A stretch of DNA of 64,000 nt from Nocardia brasiliensis (lineage in GTDB: Bacteria > Actinomycetota > Actinomycetes > Mycobacteriales > Mycobacteriaceae): NCBI RefSeq assembly GCF_011801125.1, contig NZ_CP046171.1, forward strand, positions 4,092,001 through 4,156,000, written 5' to 3'. Position numbers and translations under genes: made by a program. This document shows positions 1 to 8,900 of this stretch, piece by piece. Each line of letters opens with the position of its first letter. The stretch's first letter is position 1. The notes below the pieces were generated by a model. That model saw only the letters and a list, made by a program, of their open reading frames with translations, did no database searches and was not told where the DNA came from.

Positions 1-390
1 TCCCTCGCCGCCGCGGCGACCTCGTTCGGCGCCGTCGCCGCCGCGCTGGTGATCACCGCGCCCGCCGCGCCCGCGACGGTCAATGCCGTCGGCGTGGCAC
101 CCGGACTCAGCTTCGGCAGCTCCACCGCGTTCGGCACCGGTTGCAGCTACATCGCCACGGCCACCGCCGCACCCGGCGACGTGGTCGGCTTCTTCGATCC
201 CCTCGCCACCTTCGATCCCGGCGGCTGGATCACCGTGCCCAGCTCCGGCACGGTGACCGCGAAGTGGACGCCGCTGGTCCCCGGCGAGCACACCATCTTC
301 GCGGTGGGCAACGACGCCGCGTTCGTCTCGACGAAGGCGACCGTGGGCGCGGGCGTCAACCTGGGCTTCGTGTGCCTGGTGCTGCCCTGA
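1..390 (+). CDS. Secreted small protein, probably Ig-like fold (5' end outside window)
   Basis: The frame is open from base 1, so the start lies upstream; the stop is TGA at 388-390. About 129 residues are visible. The first ~27 are Ala/Val-rich and hydrophobic and end in small residues, like the end of a signal peptide. The rest is a soluble Gly/Val/Thr-rich domain of about 100 residues with one cysteine near each end (FGTGCSY and LGFVCLV). That spacing would suit a disulfide-bonded beta sandwich such as the short exported Ig-like proteins of Nocardia. The domain call is an impression from composition and cysteine spacing; no catalytic motif is visible. A TetR gene in the same direction follows after ~117 bases, with no sign of co-transcription. 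Confidence 0.6.
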   Translation, partial: SLAAAATSFGAVAAALVITAPAAPATVNAVGVAPGLSFGSSTAFGTGCSYIATATAAPGDVVGFFDPLATFDPGGWITVPSSGTVTAKWTPLVPGEHTIFAVGNDAAFVSTKATVGAGVNLGFVCLVLP

Positions 391-490
391 CGACGACATG
401 CGCGGTCCGACGACCGAGGCACCACTGAGAACTGGCCCGGCGACCGCCGGTGGGCCGGTGGTCGCGGGTCGGCCTTGCCGGGGCCGACCA

Positions 491-507
491 GGCACTAGTG
501 TGGTGCC
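491..507. promoter_or_regulatory. Candidate operator/-10 region of the TetR gene at 508
   Basis: An inverted repeat GGCAC-N7-GTGCC ends directly before the GTG start at 508. The sequence TAGTGT inside it lies 6 bases before that GTG and could be a -10 hexamer of a leaderless transcript. TetR autoregulation through such a site is common, but the arms are only 5 bp. Confidence 0.3.
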
Positions 508-1137
508 GTGCAATCAGGCGAGGAATCAGACGACGAGGCGGGCCCACGGATCTGGGGCGGCACAACCCTCACCGAGCGCCGCGAGGCCCGGCGCACCGCG
601 CTGCTCGAGGCCGCGCTCGATCTGATCGGCGAGGCGGGCGCGAGCGGGGTGACCATGCGCGCGGTCTGTCGCAAGGCCAATCTCACCGATCGCTACTTCT
701 ACGAGAGCTTCAGCAGCCGCGACGAACTGCTCGACGTGCTCTACCGGCAGGTCGCCATCGAATTCCTGCACCCGATGACCGCGTTCGCCGCGGCCGACGA
801 GCCGTCGCGGGACCGTGAGCTGGCCGCGATCCTGGTCGACAAGGTGCTCGCCGACCCGCGCAAATCCCGGCTGTTCCTGGTCGAGCCGTACTCCAGCACC
901 GGCCTCGGGCAGACCACCATCTCGGTGATGCCCGAGTTCACCCGGTTGATGCAGGACCATCTGTTCGCCCACATCGATGACCCGGTCAAACGCAGGCTCG
1001 CGGCCGTCACCATGGCCAGCGGCAACGCGGGCATGTTCTCCGCGTGGCTCAACGGCTCGCTGCGCGCGACCCGCGACGAGATCGTCGATCACTGCGTCGC
1101 GGTGCTCACCGCGTACCGCTCGATGTATCGCGACTGA
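508..1137 (+). CDS. TetR/AcrR family transcriptional regulator
   Basis: 209 residues, normal for TetR. The DNA-binding domain is at about residues 25-75: a TERREARRTALLEAALDLI helix, then a helix-turn-helix ending in the typical TDRYFYESF recognition segment. The C-terminal ligand/dimer domain follows. The start is GTG 508; there is no Shine-Dalgarno, and the -10-like TAGTGT just upstream fits a leaderless mRNA. It is probably a repressor of its own gene and an unknown neighbour. The downstream magnesium locus has its own riboswitch and is separated by more than 600 bases, so I do not assign it as the target. Confidence 0.88.
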   Translation: MQSGEESDDEAGPRIWGGTTLTERREARRTALLEAALDLIGEAGASGVTMRAVCRKANLTDRYFYESFSSRDELLDVLYRQVAIEFLHPMTAFAAADEPSRDRELAAILVDKVLADPRKSRLFLVEPYSSTGLGQTTISVMPEFTRLMQDHLFAHIDDPVKRRLAAVTMASGNAGMFSAWLNGSLRATRDEIVDHCVAVLTAYRSMYRD

Positions 1138-1287
1138 CCGGTATCGCGGCCGACCGGTATCGCGACCGACCCGGCGGGGCTCGGACACCACGTGCGCGGC
1201 TCAGGCACAACGGGATTGGGTGCTGCGACCGCGATCACACCGGGTTGCCAATGCTTCCATTCGGGTGTTTACTGGCCAGCGCAAGGT
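1138..1287 (+). promoter_or_regulatory. Intergenic region with possible promoter for the M-box transcript
   Basis: No credible gene lies between the TetR stop and the M-box. A possible promoter is TTGCCA at 1245-1250 with a weak -10 around 1267-1274, which would place transcription start near 1280, just before the riboswitch. The hexamers are poor matches. The first 60 bases contain short repeats of a GGTATCGCGACCGAC-like unit with no clear role. Confidence 0.3.
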
Positions 1288-1449
1288 GCCGATCGTTCGC
1301 TGAGGCTCCTTCACGGAAACAGGCCAGCGACCCCGAACGTCGAGAGACGCCCCGGGTCAGGACAGGTCTCCCCGGCTTAAGGGGTGATCCCGATTGGCTC
1401 CCGGCGCGCCGGGTTCACGCCGTGAAGTGCCAAAGGTCTTACGAGGAGG
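1288..1449 (+). promoter_or_regulatory. M-box (ykoK leader) magnesium riboswitch
   Basis: The segment carries, in order, the conserved M-box blocks: TGAGGCTCCT (1301-1310), ACGTCGAGAGACGCC (1338-1352), GGGTCA, GGCTTAAGG (1374-1382) and GTGAAGTGCCAAAG near 1421-1435. A short closing helix can form between TCGT near 1292 and ACGA near 1441. In this family Mg2+ binding compacts the RNA and lowers expression of downstream Mg2+ transport genes. The next gene is mgtC, which fits. Recognition is by eye from remembered family consensus; a covariance-model search would settle it. Confidence 0.92.
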
Positions 1450-1480
1450 GGTGCCCACCGGCGTTTTTGCCGGGTTCCCC
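1448..1480 (+). terminator. Hairpin after the M-box, possible expression platform
   Basis: An outer GGGG (1448-1451)/CCCC (1477-1480) pairing encloses a CCGGC (1458-1462)/GCCGG (1469-1473) stem with a GTTTTT loop. The hairpin follows the riboswitch and overlaps the purine-rich GAGGAGG at 1443-1449. It may attenuate transcription or hide a ribosome site. It lacks a 3' U-run, so intrinsic termination is not assured. Confidence 0.4.
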
Positions 1481-1555
1481 TGCTGCGCTCTGCCACGATC
1501 AGATCACGACGCCCGGTGGATGCCGTGCGCCCGAGCGGCGAGGGAGGTGAGCCGG

Positions 1556-1711
1556 ATGCCCGGCGGTAACAGTCCGACTACCAGTTTGCCAATTATTCAC
1601 CCAGCGACACCCCCGCCCATCACCCGAAGGCGAACACCGCGACATACCCTCGCGCGGTGTCCGGCGCACGCGCGCCGGCGAGTAGACCCCGGGGCGATGG
1701 CAGGCTCGTGA
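1556..1711 (+). CDS. Proline-rich leader peptide (MgtL/MgtP-like uORF) upstream of mgtC
   Basis: 51 codons, ATG 1556 to TGA 1709-1711. It is preceded by a near-perfect Shine-Dalgarno GGGAGGTGA with 8 bases between GGAGG and ATG, one of the best in the window. The peptide is proline-rich (residues 2, 7, 12, 16, 19-21, 27) and includes TPPPITRRRTP, a PPP tract followed by an arginine cluster. This resembles the enterobacterial MgtL and MgtP leader peptides, in which slow translation of proline codons at low Mg2+ or low proline raises mgtA/mgtCB expression. It lies between the M-box and mgtC. The frame also runs upstream to a GTG at 1451, but that start is only 1 base from its ribosome site. The regulatory role is inferred from position and composition. 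Confidence 0.6.
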   Translation: MPGGNSPTTSLPIIHPATPPPITRRRTPRHTLARCPAHARRRVDPGAMAGS

Positions 1712-1776
1712 CCCGGCCCAGCGTCGGCTCGGCGTAGTCACCGGCGGGCTGCGCTGATCTGTTCAGGAGTGCGGTC

Positions 1777-2496
1777 ATGACGACACTGGAAATGATCCTC
1801 CGGCTGCTCACCGGCGTCGGCCTCGGCGCGGCCATCGGCTTCGAGCGGCAATATCGGGCCCGGATGGCGGGCCTGCGTACCAACGCGCTCGTCGCCGCGG
1901 GGGCCACCCTGTTCGTGCTGCTCTCCGCGCACGGCTTCGCCGGTGCCACGGCGGATCCGACCCGGGTCGCGGCGCAGATCGTGTCCGGCATCGGCTTCCT
2001 CGGTGCGGGCGTCATCATCCGCGACGGGCTCAACGTGCGCGGCCTCAACACCGCGGCCACGCTGTGGTGCGCGGCCGCCGTCGGCGCGCTCGCCGGCGCC
2101 GGGATGTACAGCACCGCCCTCGCGGGCACCGTCGCGGTCGTCGCGGTCAACATCGCGTTGCGGGCCGCCGGACGCGCGGTCGACCGGCAGCCCGAGTCGG
2201 GCAACGAGCAACCAGCGGCGTACGCGTTCGCCGCCGTCACCAACGACGAGAACGAGGCGCACGTGCGGGCGCTGCTCGTACAAGCGTTGACCCGCACCGA
2301 CTTTCAGCTCGTCTCGATCTCGAGCGCGAACACCGGGACACCGGGGCGGGTCGAGGTGCGCGCCGAGCTGTTCGGCGATCAGCGCGACGACCGGCAGATG
2401 GAGTCGGCGGTCAGCAGGCTGAGCCTGGAGCCATCGGTGACCAGCGTCGGCTGGCACATCGCCGGGTCCACCGAGGCGAAGGGACCGCGGGCATGA
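1777..2496 (+). CDS. mgtC: MgtC/SapB family membrane protein
   Basis: 239 residues. The N-terminal half has the MgtC membrane domain (about residues 5-130, four or five helices) with the family blocks GLGAAIGFERQ, AGLRTNALVAAGATLF, GIGFLGAGVIIRDG and GLNTAATLW. The C-terminal ~90 residues form a soluble ACT-like domain, as in mycobacterial MgtC. MgtC proteins support growth in low Mg2+ and survival in macrophages; they modulate membrane energetics and are not proven Mg2+ carriers. ATG 1777 has AGGAG 7 bases upstream. An M-box riboswitch and a proline-rich leader ORF precede it. Its stop overlaps the ATG of the ABC permease (ATGA), so the two are probably translated together. Confidence 0.92.
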   Translation: MTTLEMILRLLTGVGLGAAIGFERQYRARMAGLRTNALVAAGATLFVLLSAHGFAGATADPTRVAAQIVSGIGFLGAGVIIRDGLNVRGLNTAATLWCAAAVGALAGAGMYSTALAGTVAVVAVNIALRAAGRAVDRQPESGNEQPAAYAFAAVTNDENEAHVRALLVQALTRTDFQLVSISSANTGTPGRVEVRAELFGDQRDDRQMESAVSRLSLEPSVTSVGWHIAGSTEAKGPRA

Positions 2497-4229
2497 CCCT
2501 GTTTCGCGCCTATGCCGCGGGCACGGCGCTCGACCGGCCCCGCAATCGGTACGCCGACGTCGTCGTCTTCGTCGGCGCGGCCGTGCTGGTCTGGCTGATC
2601 GTGCGGGTGTCGGCGAGCGCGAACGTGCCGTTCGACCAGGCGCACGCGCCCGCCGCGGTCTCCACCGACCCGGATCGGCTCCCCTACTACGCGGCGCGCT
2701 CGCTGCTGCGCATGTTCGCCGCGCTCGGGCTCTCGATCGTGTTCACCTTCGCCTACGCCACCGCGGCCGCCCGGCTGCGGCGGGCCCGCACGGTGCTGCT
2801 GCCGCTGCTCGACATCCTGCAGTCGGTGCCGATCCTCGGGTTCCTATCGATCACCGTGGCCGGGTTCATCGCGCTGTTCCCCGGGTCGCAGCTCGGCCTC
2901 GAAAGTGCTTCCATCTTCGCCATTTTCACTTCGCAGGCGTGGAACATGGCGTTCGCGTTCTACCACAGCCTGGCCGCCCAGCCGCGCGAGCTAGACGAGG
3001 CAGCGCGCAATCTGCGCCTGTCGCGCTGGCAGCGGTTCTGGCGGGTCGACGCGCCGAGCGGGATGATCCCGCTGGTCTGGAACGGGATGATGAGTTTCGG
3101 CGGCGGGTGGTTCTTCCTGGTCGCCTCCGAGGCGATCAGCGTCAACAATCACGAGTACGCGCTGCCCGGCATCGGTTCCTACGTCGCGACCGCGACCTCG
3201 GACGGCGATCTCGGCAAGGTGTTCATCGCGATCGGCGTGATGGTGCTGATGGTGGTCGGGGTGAACTTCCTGTTCTGGCGACCGCTCACCGCGTGGGCCG
3301 AACGGTTCCGGGTCGAAGACACCGGCGCGGCCGACGCGCCGCGCAGCATCGTGCTGAACCTGTTGCGCCGCTCCCACATTCCGCTACTGCTCGGCAAGGT
3401 GTGCGGTCCGCTGATCGCGCCGCTGGATCGGGTCATGAGCGTGTTCGGGCTCGCGGAGTACCCGCTGCATCGCTCACCGCTGCGGCAGCGCGCCGGTGAT
3501 CTGGTGTTCGCCGCCGTGATCACGGTCGCCGTCGCCTACGGGGCGTACCGGGTGGCCGGCTACATCGACTCGACCGCGGGCTTCGGCGAGGTCTGGCACG
3601 CGTTCGGGCTCGGGTCCCTGACCCTGCTGCGGGTGGTGGTGCTGCTGGTGCTGGCGACCGTGGTGTGGGTGCCCGTCGGCGTGTGGATCGGGTTGAACCC
3701 CAAGGTGTCCCGGCTCGCGCAGCCGGTGGTGCAGGTGCTGGCCAGCTTCCCGGCCAACTTCCTGTTCCCGTTCATCACCGCCGTACTCGTCTGGAGCGGC
3801 GCCAGCCTGAACTGGGCGGGCACGGTGCTGATGGCGCTGGGGGCGCAGTGGTACATCCTGTTCAACGTCATCGCGGGCGCCAGCGCGGTGCCGACCGACC
3901 TGCGCGAGGCCGCCGCCAACCTGCAACTACCGCGAAACCTGTGGTGGCGCAGGCTGATTCTGCCAGCCATCTTCCCCAGCTATGTCACCGGCGGGATCAC
4001 CGCGGCCGGTGGCGCGTGGAACGCCTCCATCGTCTCGGAGGTGGTCGACTACGGCTCGACCACCCTTGTCGCGGCCGGGCTCGGCTCCTACATCCACGAG
4101 GCGACCAAAGTCGGTGATTCGCCGCGGATTCTGATCGGTGTGCTGGTCATGAGCAGCTACGTGGTCGGCATCAACCGGGTGTTCTGGCGGCGGTTCTACG
4201 CGCTCGCGCAGCGGAGGTACTCGCTGTGA
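2493..4229 (+). CDS. ABC transporter permease, two fused BPD_transp_1 domains
   Basis: 578 residues, starting at the ATG that overlaps the mgtC stop. It contains two tandem permease domains of the NitT/TauT-like superfamily, each with five or six membrane helices and an EAA-type cytoplasmic loop: LDEAARNLRLSRWQRFWRVD at ~170-190 and LREAAANLQLPRNLWWRRL near residue 475. A cytoplasmic linker of ~60 residues joins them. Single-chain double permeases occur with ATPases that carry a C-terminal AAA-associated domain, as here. No substrate-binding protein is encoded nearby. Location behind an M-box and mgtC suggests a role in Mg2+-limited cells, but the substrate cannot be read from the sequence. 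Confidence 0.88.
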   Translation: MTLFRAYAAGTALDRPRNRYADVVVFVGAAVLVWLIVRVSASANVPFDQAHAPAAVSTDPDRLPYYAARSLLRMFAALGLSIVFTFAYATAAARLRRARTVLLPLLDILQSVPILGFLSITVAGFIALFPGSQLGLESASIFAIFTSQAWNMAFAFYHSLAAQPRELDEAARNLRLSRWQRFWRVDAPSGMIPLVWNGMMSFGGGWFFLVASEAISVNNHEYALPGIGSYVATATSDGDLGKVFIAIGVMVLMVVGVNFLFWRPLTAWAERFRVEDTGAADAPRSIVLNLLRRSHIPLLLGKVCGPLIAPLDRVMSVFGLAEYPLHRSPLRQRAGDLVFAAVITVAVAYGAYRVAGYIDSTAGFGEVWHAFGLGSLTLLRVVVLLVLATVVWVPVGVWIGLNPKVSRLAQPVVQVLASFPANFLFPFITAVLVWSGASLNWAGTVLMALGAQWYILFNVIAGASAVPTDLREAAANLQLPRNLWWRRLILPAIFPSYVTGGITAAGGAWNASIVSEVVDYGSTTLVAAGLGSYIHEATKVGDSPRILIGVLVMSSYVVGINRVFWRRFYALAQRRYSL

Positions 4230-4323
4230 GCGCCGTCGCGTCCGCTCGGACGTCCGCCGCACCCTCGGCCTGCCCGCGAGATCACCTGGGCCGGTTCATT
4301 CTTCGCTCGACAGGAGGTCGATC

Positions 4324-5661
4324 ATGACCACGTCCACCACTTCGGAGGTATTGCTCGACATCACCGCGGTCGGCAAGCGTTTCACCGGCGCCGCCGGCGA
4401 CGAGCTGCGGGTGCTCGACGGCATCGACCTGCAACTGCGCAGCGGGGAAATCGTCGCGCTGCTCGGCCGTTCGGGCTCAGGCAAGTCCACGCTGCTGCGC
4501 ATCATCGCCGGACTCATCGCGCCGTCCGACGGCGCGGTCCGCTACCGTGGCACGCCGCTCAACGGCAGCAATCCCGGTGCCGCACTGGTCTTCCAGTCGT
4601 TCGCGCTGATGCCATGGCTCACCGTGCAGGACAATGTCGAGCTCGGTCTCGCCGCGCGGAACGTGGCGCCCGCCGAACGCAGGCAGCGCGCGCTCGCCGC
4701 GATCGACATGATCGGGCTCGACGGCTTCGAATCCGCCTATCCCAAGGAGCTTTCCGGCGGCATGCGCCAGCGCGTCGGGTTCGCCCGCGCGCTGGTGCTC
4801 GAGCCGGACCTGCTGCTGATGGACGAGCCGTTCTCCGCGCTCGACGTGCTGACCGCGGAGAACCTGCGCACCGAGCTGGTCAACCTGTGGGCCACCGAGG
4901 ACTTCCCCACCAAGGCGATCTGCGTGGTCACCCACAACATCGAGGAGGCGGTGCAGCTGGCCGACCGGGTGCTGGTGCTCGGTTCGAATCCGGGTCGGAT
5001 CATCGCCGAGATCGCCGTGCCGCAGCAGCGCCCGCGGGATCGGCGGGCCCCGTGGTTCGAGGCCATGGTCGACCAGATCTACGGGCTGCTGACCGGCCGG
5101 GACACCGAACCCGTTGTCGCGGGGCCGGATAAGGCCACGCCGACGGCCCAGCCGCTGCCCGACGCCTCGGTCGGTGGCCTGGCCGGTCTGGTCGAGCTGG
5201 TCTACGCCGGCGGCGGGCGCGCCGATCTGCCCGACATCGCCGACGAGCTGAACTTCGAGATCGACGATCTGCTCCCCCTCGTCGACGCCGCCGAGATGCT
5301 CGGTTTCAGCACCGTCGCCGACGGCGATGTTCTGCTCACCGACATCGGCACCGAGTTCACCACGGCCGACATCCAGGAGAGCAAGCGCATCTTCGCCGAG
5401 CAGGCCCGCCACCGCGCGCCGCTGGTGCGCACCATCTGCAAGGGTCTGGCGGGCAGCTCCGACGGCAGCCTGCGCGCCGGCTTCTTCCTCGACCTGCTCC
5501 GGCGCGGCTTCGGCCCCGACGACGCCCGCCGCCAACTCGACATCGCCATCGACTGGGGCCGCTACGCCGAGCTATACGACTACGACACCGACTCCGACAA
5601 GATCACCGCCGACCCGGCCGCCAAGGTCTTCGCCGGCGTGCGCGGACGCTGGACGGCGTAG
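4324..5661 (+). CDS. ABC transporter ATP-binding protein with C-terminal AAA-associated domain
   Basis: 445 residues; AGGAGG lies 6 bases before ATG 4324. The N-terminal ~250 residues are a complete ABC ATPase: Walker A GRSGSGKST near residue 50, signature LSGGMRQR, Walker B LLLMDEPFSALD and the switch His in VVTHN. Residues ~280-430 form a second domain (from LAGLVELVYAGGG to the C-terminal region) matching what I know as the AAA-associated C-terminal domain (PF09821), found in nitrate/sulfonate-like ATPases of unknown substrate. It follows the fused permease by 94 bases in the same direction and very likely forms the transporter with it. The function of the extra domain is unknown. Confidence 0.88.
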   Translation: MTTSTTSEVLLDITAVGKRFTGAAGDELRVLDGIDLQLRSGEIVALLGRSGSGKSTLLRIIAGLIAPSDGAVRYRGTPLNGSNPGAALVFQSFALMPWLTVQDNVELGLAARNVAPAERRQRALAAIDMIGLDGFESAYPKELSGGMRQRVGFARALVLEPDLLLMDEPFSALDVLTAENLRTELVNLWATEDFPTKAICVVTHNIEEAVQLADRVLVLGSNPGRIIAEIAVPQQRPRDRRAPWFEAMVDQIYGLLTGRDTEPVVAGPDKATPTAQPLPDASVGGLAGLVELVYAGGGRADLPDIADELNFEIDDLLPLVDAAEMLGFSTVADGDVLLTDIGTEFTTADIQESKRIFAEQARHRAPLVRTICKGLAGSSDGSLRAGFFLDLLRRGFGPDDARRQLDIAIDWGRYAELYDYDTDSDKITADPAAKVFAGVRGRWTA

Positions 5662-5669
5662 CCGTCTTA

Positions 5670-5912
5670 CCTCGCGGGGTAATCGACTGACCGGCGACGG
5701 GCGAGCACGCTCGAAGCATGGCATCCAACACTGTGACCACCCCTGGCCCGGCATCGGCCGGACCGCTGCGCGGCCTCGCGGTGGGCCGGATCGTCCTCGG
5801 GGCCGTGTAAGAGTCCGTGCGCCGCACGAGCCACCGTGATGCCGCGACCTCCGTGTCGACCGCCACCGGCTCCGGGCATGAACCATCGCGAACTGTGCGC
5901 TACCCCGCGAGG
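5670..5912. repeat. 12-bp perfect inverted repeat flanking a truncated ORF
   Basis: CCTCGCGGGGTA at 5670-5681 recurs as its reverse complement at 5901-5912. The right copy covers the last codons of the caspase-like gene. The ~220 bases between hold a 30-codon ORF remnant. It may be the trace of a rearrangement or a chance match in GC-rich DNA. Confidence 0.4.
5718..5810 (+). pseudogene. Truncated ORF, 30 codons, N-terminus of a membrane protein
   Basis: ATG 5718 to TAA 5808-5810. The peptide reads like the first part of a small integral membrane protein: a Ser/Thr/Pro-rich start, then PLRGLAVGRIVLGAV, the way DoxX-like or DUF4267-like proteins enter their first helix. It then stops in mid-helix. 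I read it as a gene remnant, with the rest lost where the caspase-like gene now sits. There is no strong ribosome site. A genuine tiny membrane peptide is the alternative. Confidence 0.45.
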
Positions 5913-8900
5913 CGGCCGCGCCAGTGCGCGAGGGTGGTTTGGGTGCGGATAGTGGCGGCGTGGGTCGGTCCGAGGGCGCGTAGTTCAGCCACCAGCAGGA
6001 CCTCCAATTCGGCGATGGCTTCGCGCACTTCGCCGTGCTCGGCCTGCCGGGAGGCCAGATCGTTGCGGGTGGCGAAGGTGTCGGGATGGTCGGGGCCGAG
6101 CACCCGCAGCCGATCGACCAGCAACTGTTCGAGTTCGGCGATGGCGCGCGACAATTCGCCCGCGTCGGCCAGGTAGGCGGCCAGTGTGCTTCTGGTGGTG
6201 AGTGTGTCGGGATGGTCGGCGCCGAGCACCCGGCGCCGGTCGTCGAGTAGACGCGTGAATTCTGCTCGGGCACCGGCAATATCGCCACTGCGGGCGCGAA
6301 ACGCCGCTAGGTTGTTGCGGGCGCTGAGGGTCGCTGGATGATCCGGCCCGAAGATGCGCAGGCAGTCCGCGAGCAGCTGTTCGAACTCGCGCAGCGCCGC
6401 CGCCACGTCACCGTGTTCGCCGTGCCAGTACGCGAGGCTGTTGCGGGTGCGCAGCGTCTGCGGGTCGTCCGGGCCGAGTACCCGGGCGCGATCGGCGCGC
6501 AGCGACTCGAAATCGAGGATCGCGCCGACCAGGTCGCCCTGGTCCGCGCGATTGGACGCCAAATCGTTGCGGGTGCGCAGAGTGTCGGGATGATCAGGAC
6601 CGAGCAGCCGGATCTGATCGGCGAACAGGCGCTGATAGTCCGCCCGCGCCCCCGGATAGTCACCGCAGCGCGCCCGATAGGTGGCCAGATTGGTGCGCGT
6701 GCCAAGAGTTTTCGGGTGATCGGGGCCGAGCACACGCAGCCGGTCGTCGAGCAGCCGCTCGAACGCGGTGATGGCGCCGAGATAGTCACCGCTCTCGGCC
6801 CGGTGATAGGCCTCGCGGCTGCGGGTGGTCAGCGTGTCGGCATGATCCGGGCCCAGCGCTTGCACGAACGCGGGCACCCACGCGCCCCACAGGTCCCGGT
6901 TGTCGGCGGCCCGCGCCGTCTGCAACATCTCCAGGAAATGCAGTGCACTGCCCGAATCCCCGTACGCCAGGCAGTGCCGCACCGCCGAGCCGCGCGCGTA
7001 ATCGGCGGCGCGGTCGCTCTGACTGCGCTTGATCGCCGCGACGATGGCCCGGTGGGTGTCCTCAAGCCGCACACCGAGTTTCGCGCATTCGGCACGCAGG
7101 CCGGGCAGCAGCGCGCCGTGCGTCACGCCGATCGATTCCCGCAGTGTGCCGGGGTGGCTGCGGGTCACCAGCGTGCCGAGCGCCACCGTGATATCGCGCA
7201 GCCGGGCGATGTGCAGGTCGCTGCCGAGTGCGGCCAGCGCCGCGTCGGCGAGTTCGAGCGGCAGTACCGGCCCGACGCCCGCCGCGACGAGCAGACCGAG
7301 GAATTCGCCTGCGGCGTGCCCTGTTTCGGCGGGCAGACCGCGCAGTGCCGCCGCGACCCGCAGCGCTACGATCCGGTCCAGACCGATGCCAGCGGCCACG
7401 GCGCCGTCGGTGATGCTCGGCGCCACCTCGAGCAGCATGCGCGCGAGCAGCCAGCCACCGGAGACCACGTGGCTGTCGCTCGCTTCGGCGGTCGGCGTTT
7501 CCGAGAGCAGACCCTGGATCCAGCGCACCCAGTCCGCCGGATCGGCCGGCGCGCCGGTACCGCGCGCCGAACCGACCACGGTGGCGATATCGTCGGCGGC
7601 GGGCTCACCGACCTCGATGCGATGCATGTGCGCGAGCGTGGGCTCGTACTCGACGCCGGTGCCGTCACGAACCCCAGCGATCACCCGAACATGGCGCAGC
7701 TCTTCGCGTTTGGTCAGATCGCGGATGGCGGCGCAGAGCAATCGCCTGGTGCCCTCCTGCGGCTGATTCAGCCCGTCGAGCACCAGCGTCACCCGCCGGC
7801 CGACGGTGGAAAGCCGCGCCAGCGGGTGGCGCACCGCGAGGTCGAAGATGTCGAACTCGTCGCGGGAGCGGTGCGCGCGCACCGCACGCGCCGCATCGGC
7901 GAAACCGGGTAGCCGCGCGCTCAATTGCGCGGACAGCTCGGCCGCGACCGCCTCGATCGAGCTGCCCGCGGTGAGAAAGACTGCCGCGGTGATGTATTCG
8001 GGGGTCACCGCCAACCCCTCGACCAGGCTCGGCCGAATCAGCATGGCCAGCAACGTCGATTTGCCCGCACCGGCCGGGCCGATCACCACGCGCAGCCGAT
8101 GCGCGCCCGCGTCGACGATGGCGTCGAGCTGCTCGCGCACGTCGGGGGTCACCAGCAGGCCGCGGGTGAGCTGATCGACGAAACCCGCCGCGGAGCGTCC
8201 GCTCACAGCGTCGCGATGCCGTGCGGTGTTGGGCACCAACCACAGTCCGGGGTCACCGCCGTGCACCGCGCCCGAGGTGAACGAAAGGTACTGCGGCTGT
8301 TGATGCACGCACTCCCCGGCGATCGGGTCCACCAGGTCCGCGGGCAGCAGATTCTCCCCGCGCAGCGGCAGCCCCGAGCCGAACGTGGACAGCATGGTCC
8401 TGGTGAAACACCCGGAGAACGCCGGGCCGTCGCCCGCCGCGACCAGCATCTCCATCCGCCCGGACGCCTGCGCGAGCAGATCGGTCCACCGCCGCGCCGC
8501 GCCGAGCACCCCCTGTCCGGTCTCGCAGGCGTCGACCAGCACAACCAACCCGTCGAGTGCCGACTCGTTCAACCGTTCCCTGATCTCCTGGGTCAGATGA
8601 AAGGCGTTGTGCGAGTTAGGGATAGCGGGCGAATCATGGCCAAGCAGATAGAAATCCTCGGCATTGGTCGCGACGCCGTGGCCGATGAAGGCGAGCAGCA
8701 ACGTCGCCTGCCGCCGCGCGGCCGCCGCGAACGCCTCGTCCACCGCCGTGACCAGTTGCGCCGCTGTCGGATTCAGCACCGGGCCGTCCCGGTCCGTGGC
8801 CGCGCGCCACCCGCCCACCTCGGTCAAGCTCGCATACAAACCCGTGGCGAGCTCGCCGGTGAATCCCAACTCCCCCAGCGCCACACATTCGGACCCGACC

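Noticed and set aside
1451..1555. GTG 1451 as the start of the leader ORF
   Set aside because: GAGGAGG is only 1 base from that GTG, too close for initiation; ATG 1556 has an excellent site at the normal distance.
4984..4999. TTCGAATCC, like a tRNA T-loop
   Set aside because: It lies inside the ABC ATPase gene with no matching acceptor or anticodon stems.
5903..6856. Regular tandem repeats that could suggest CRISPR or VNTR
   Set aside because: The 126-bp period encodes diverged 42-residue TPR units in one frame; there are no identical short repeats with unique spacers.
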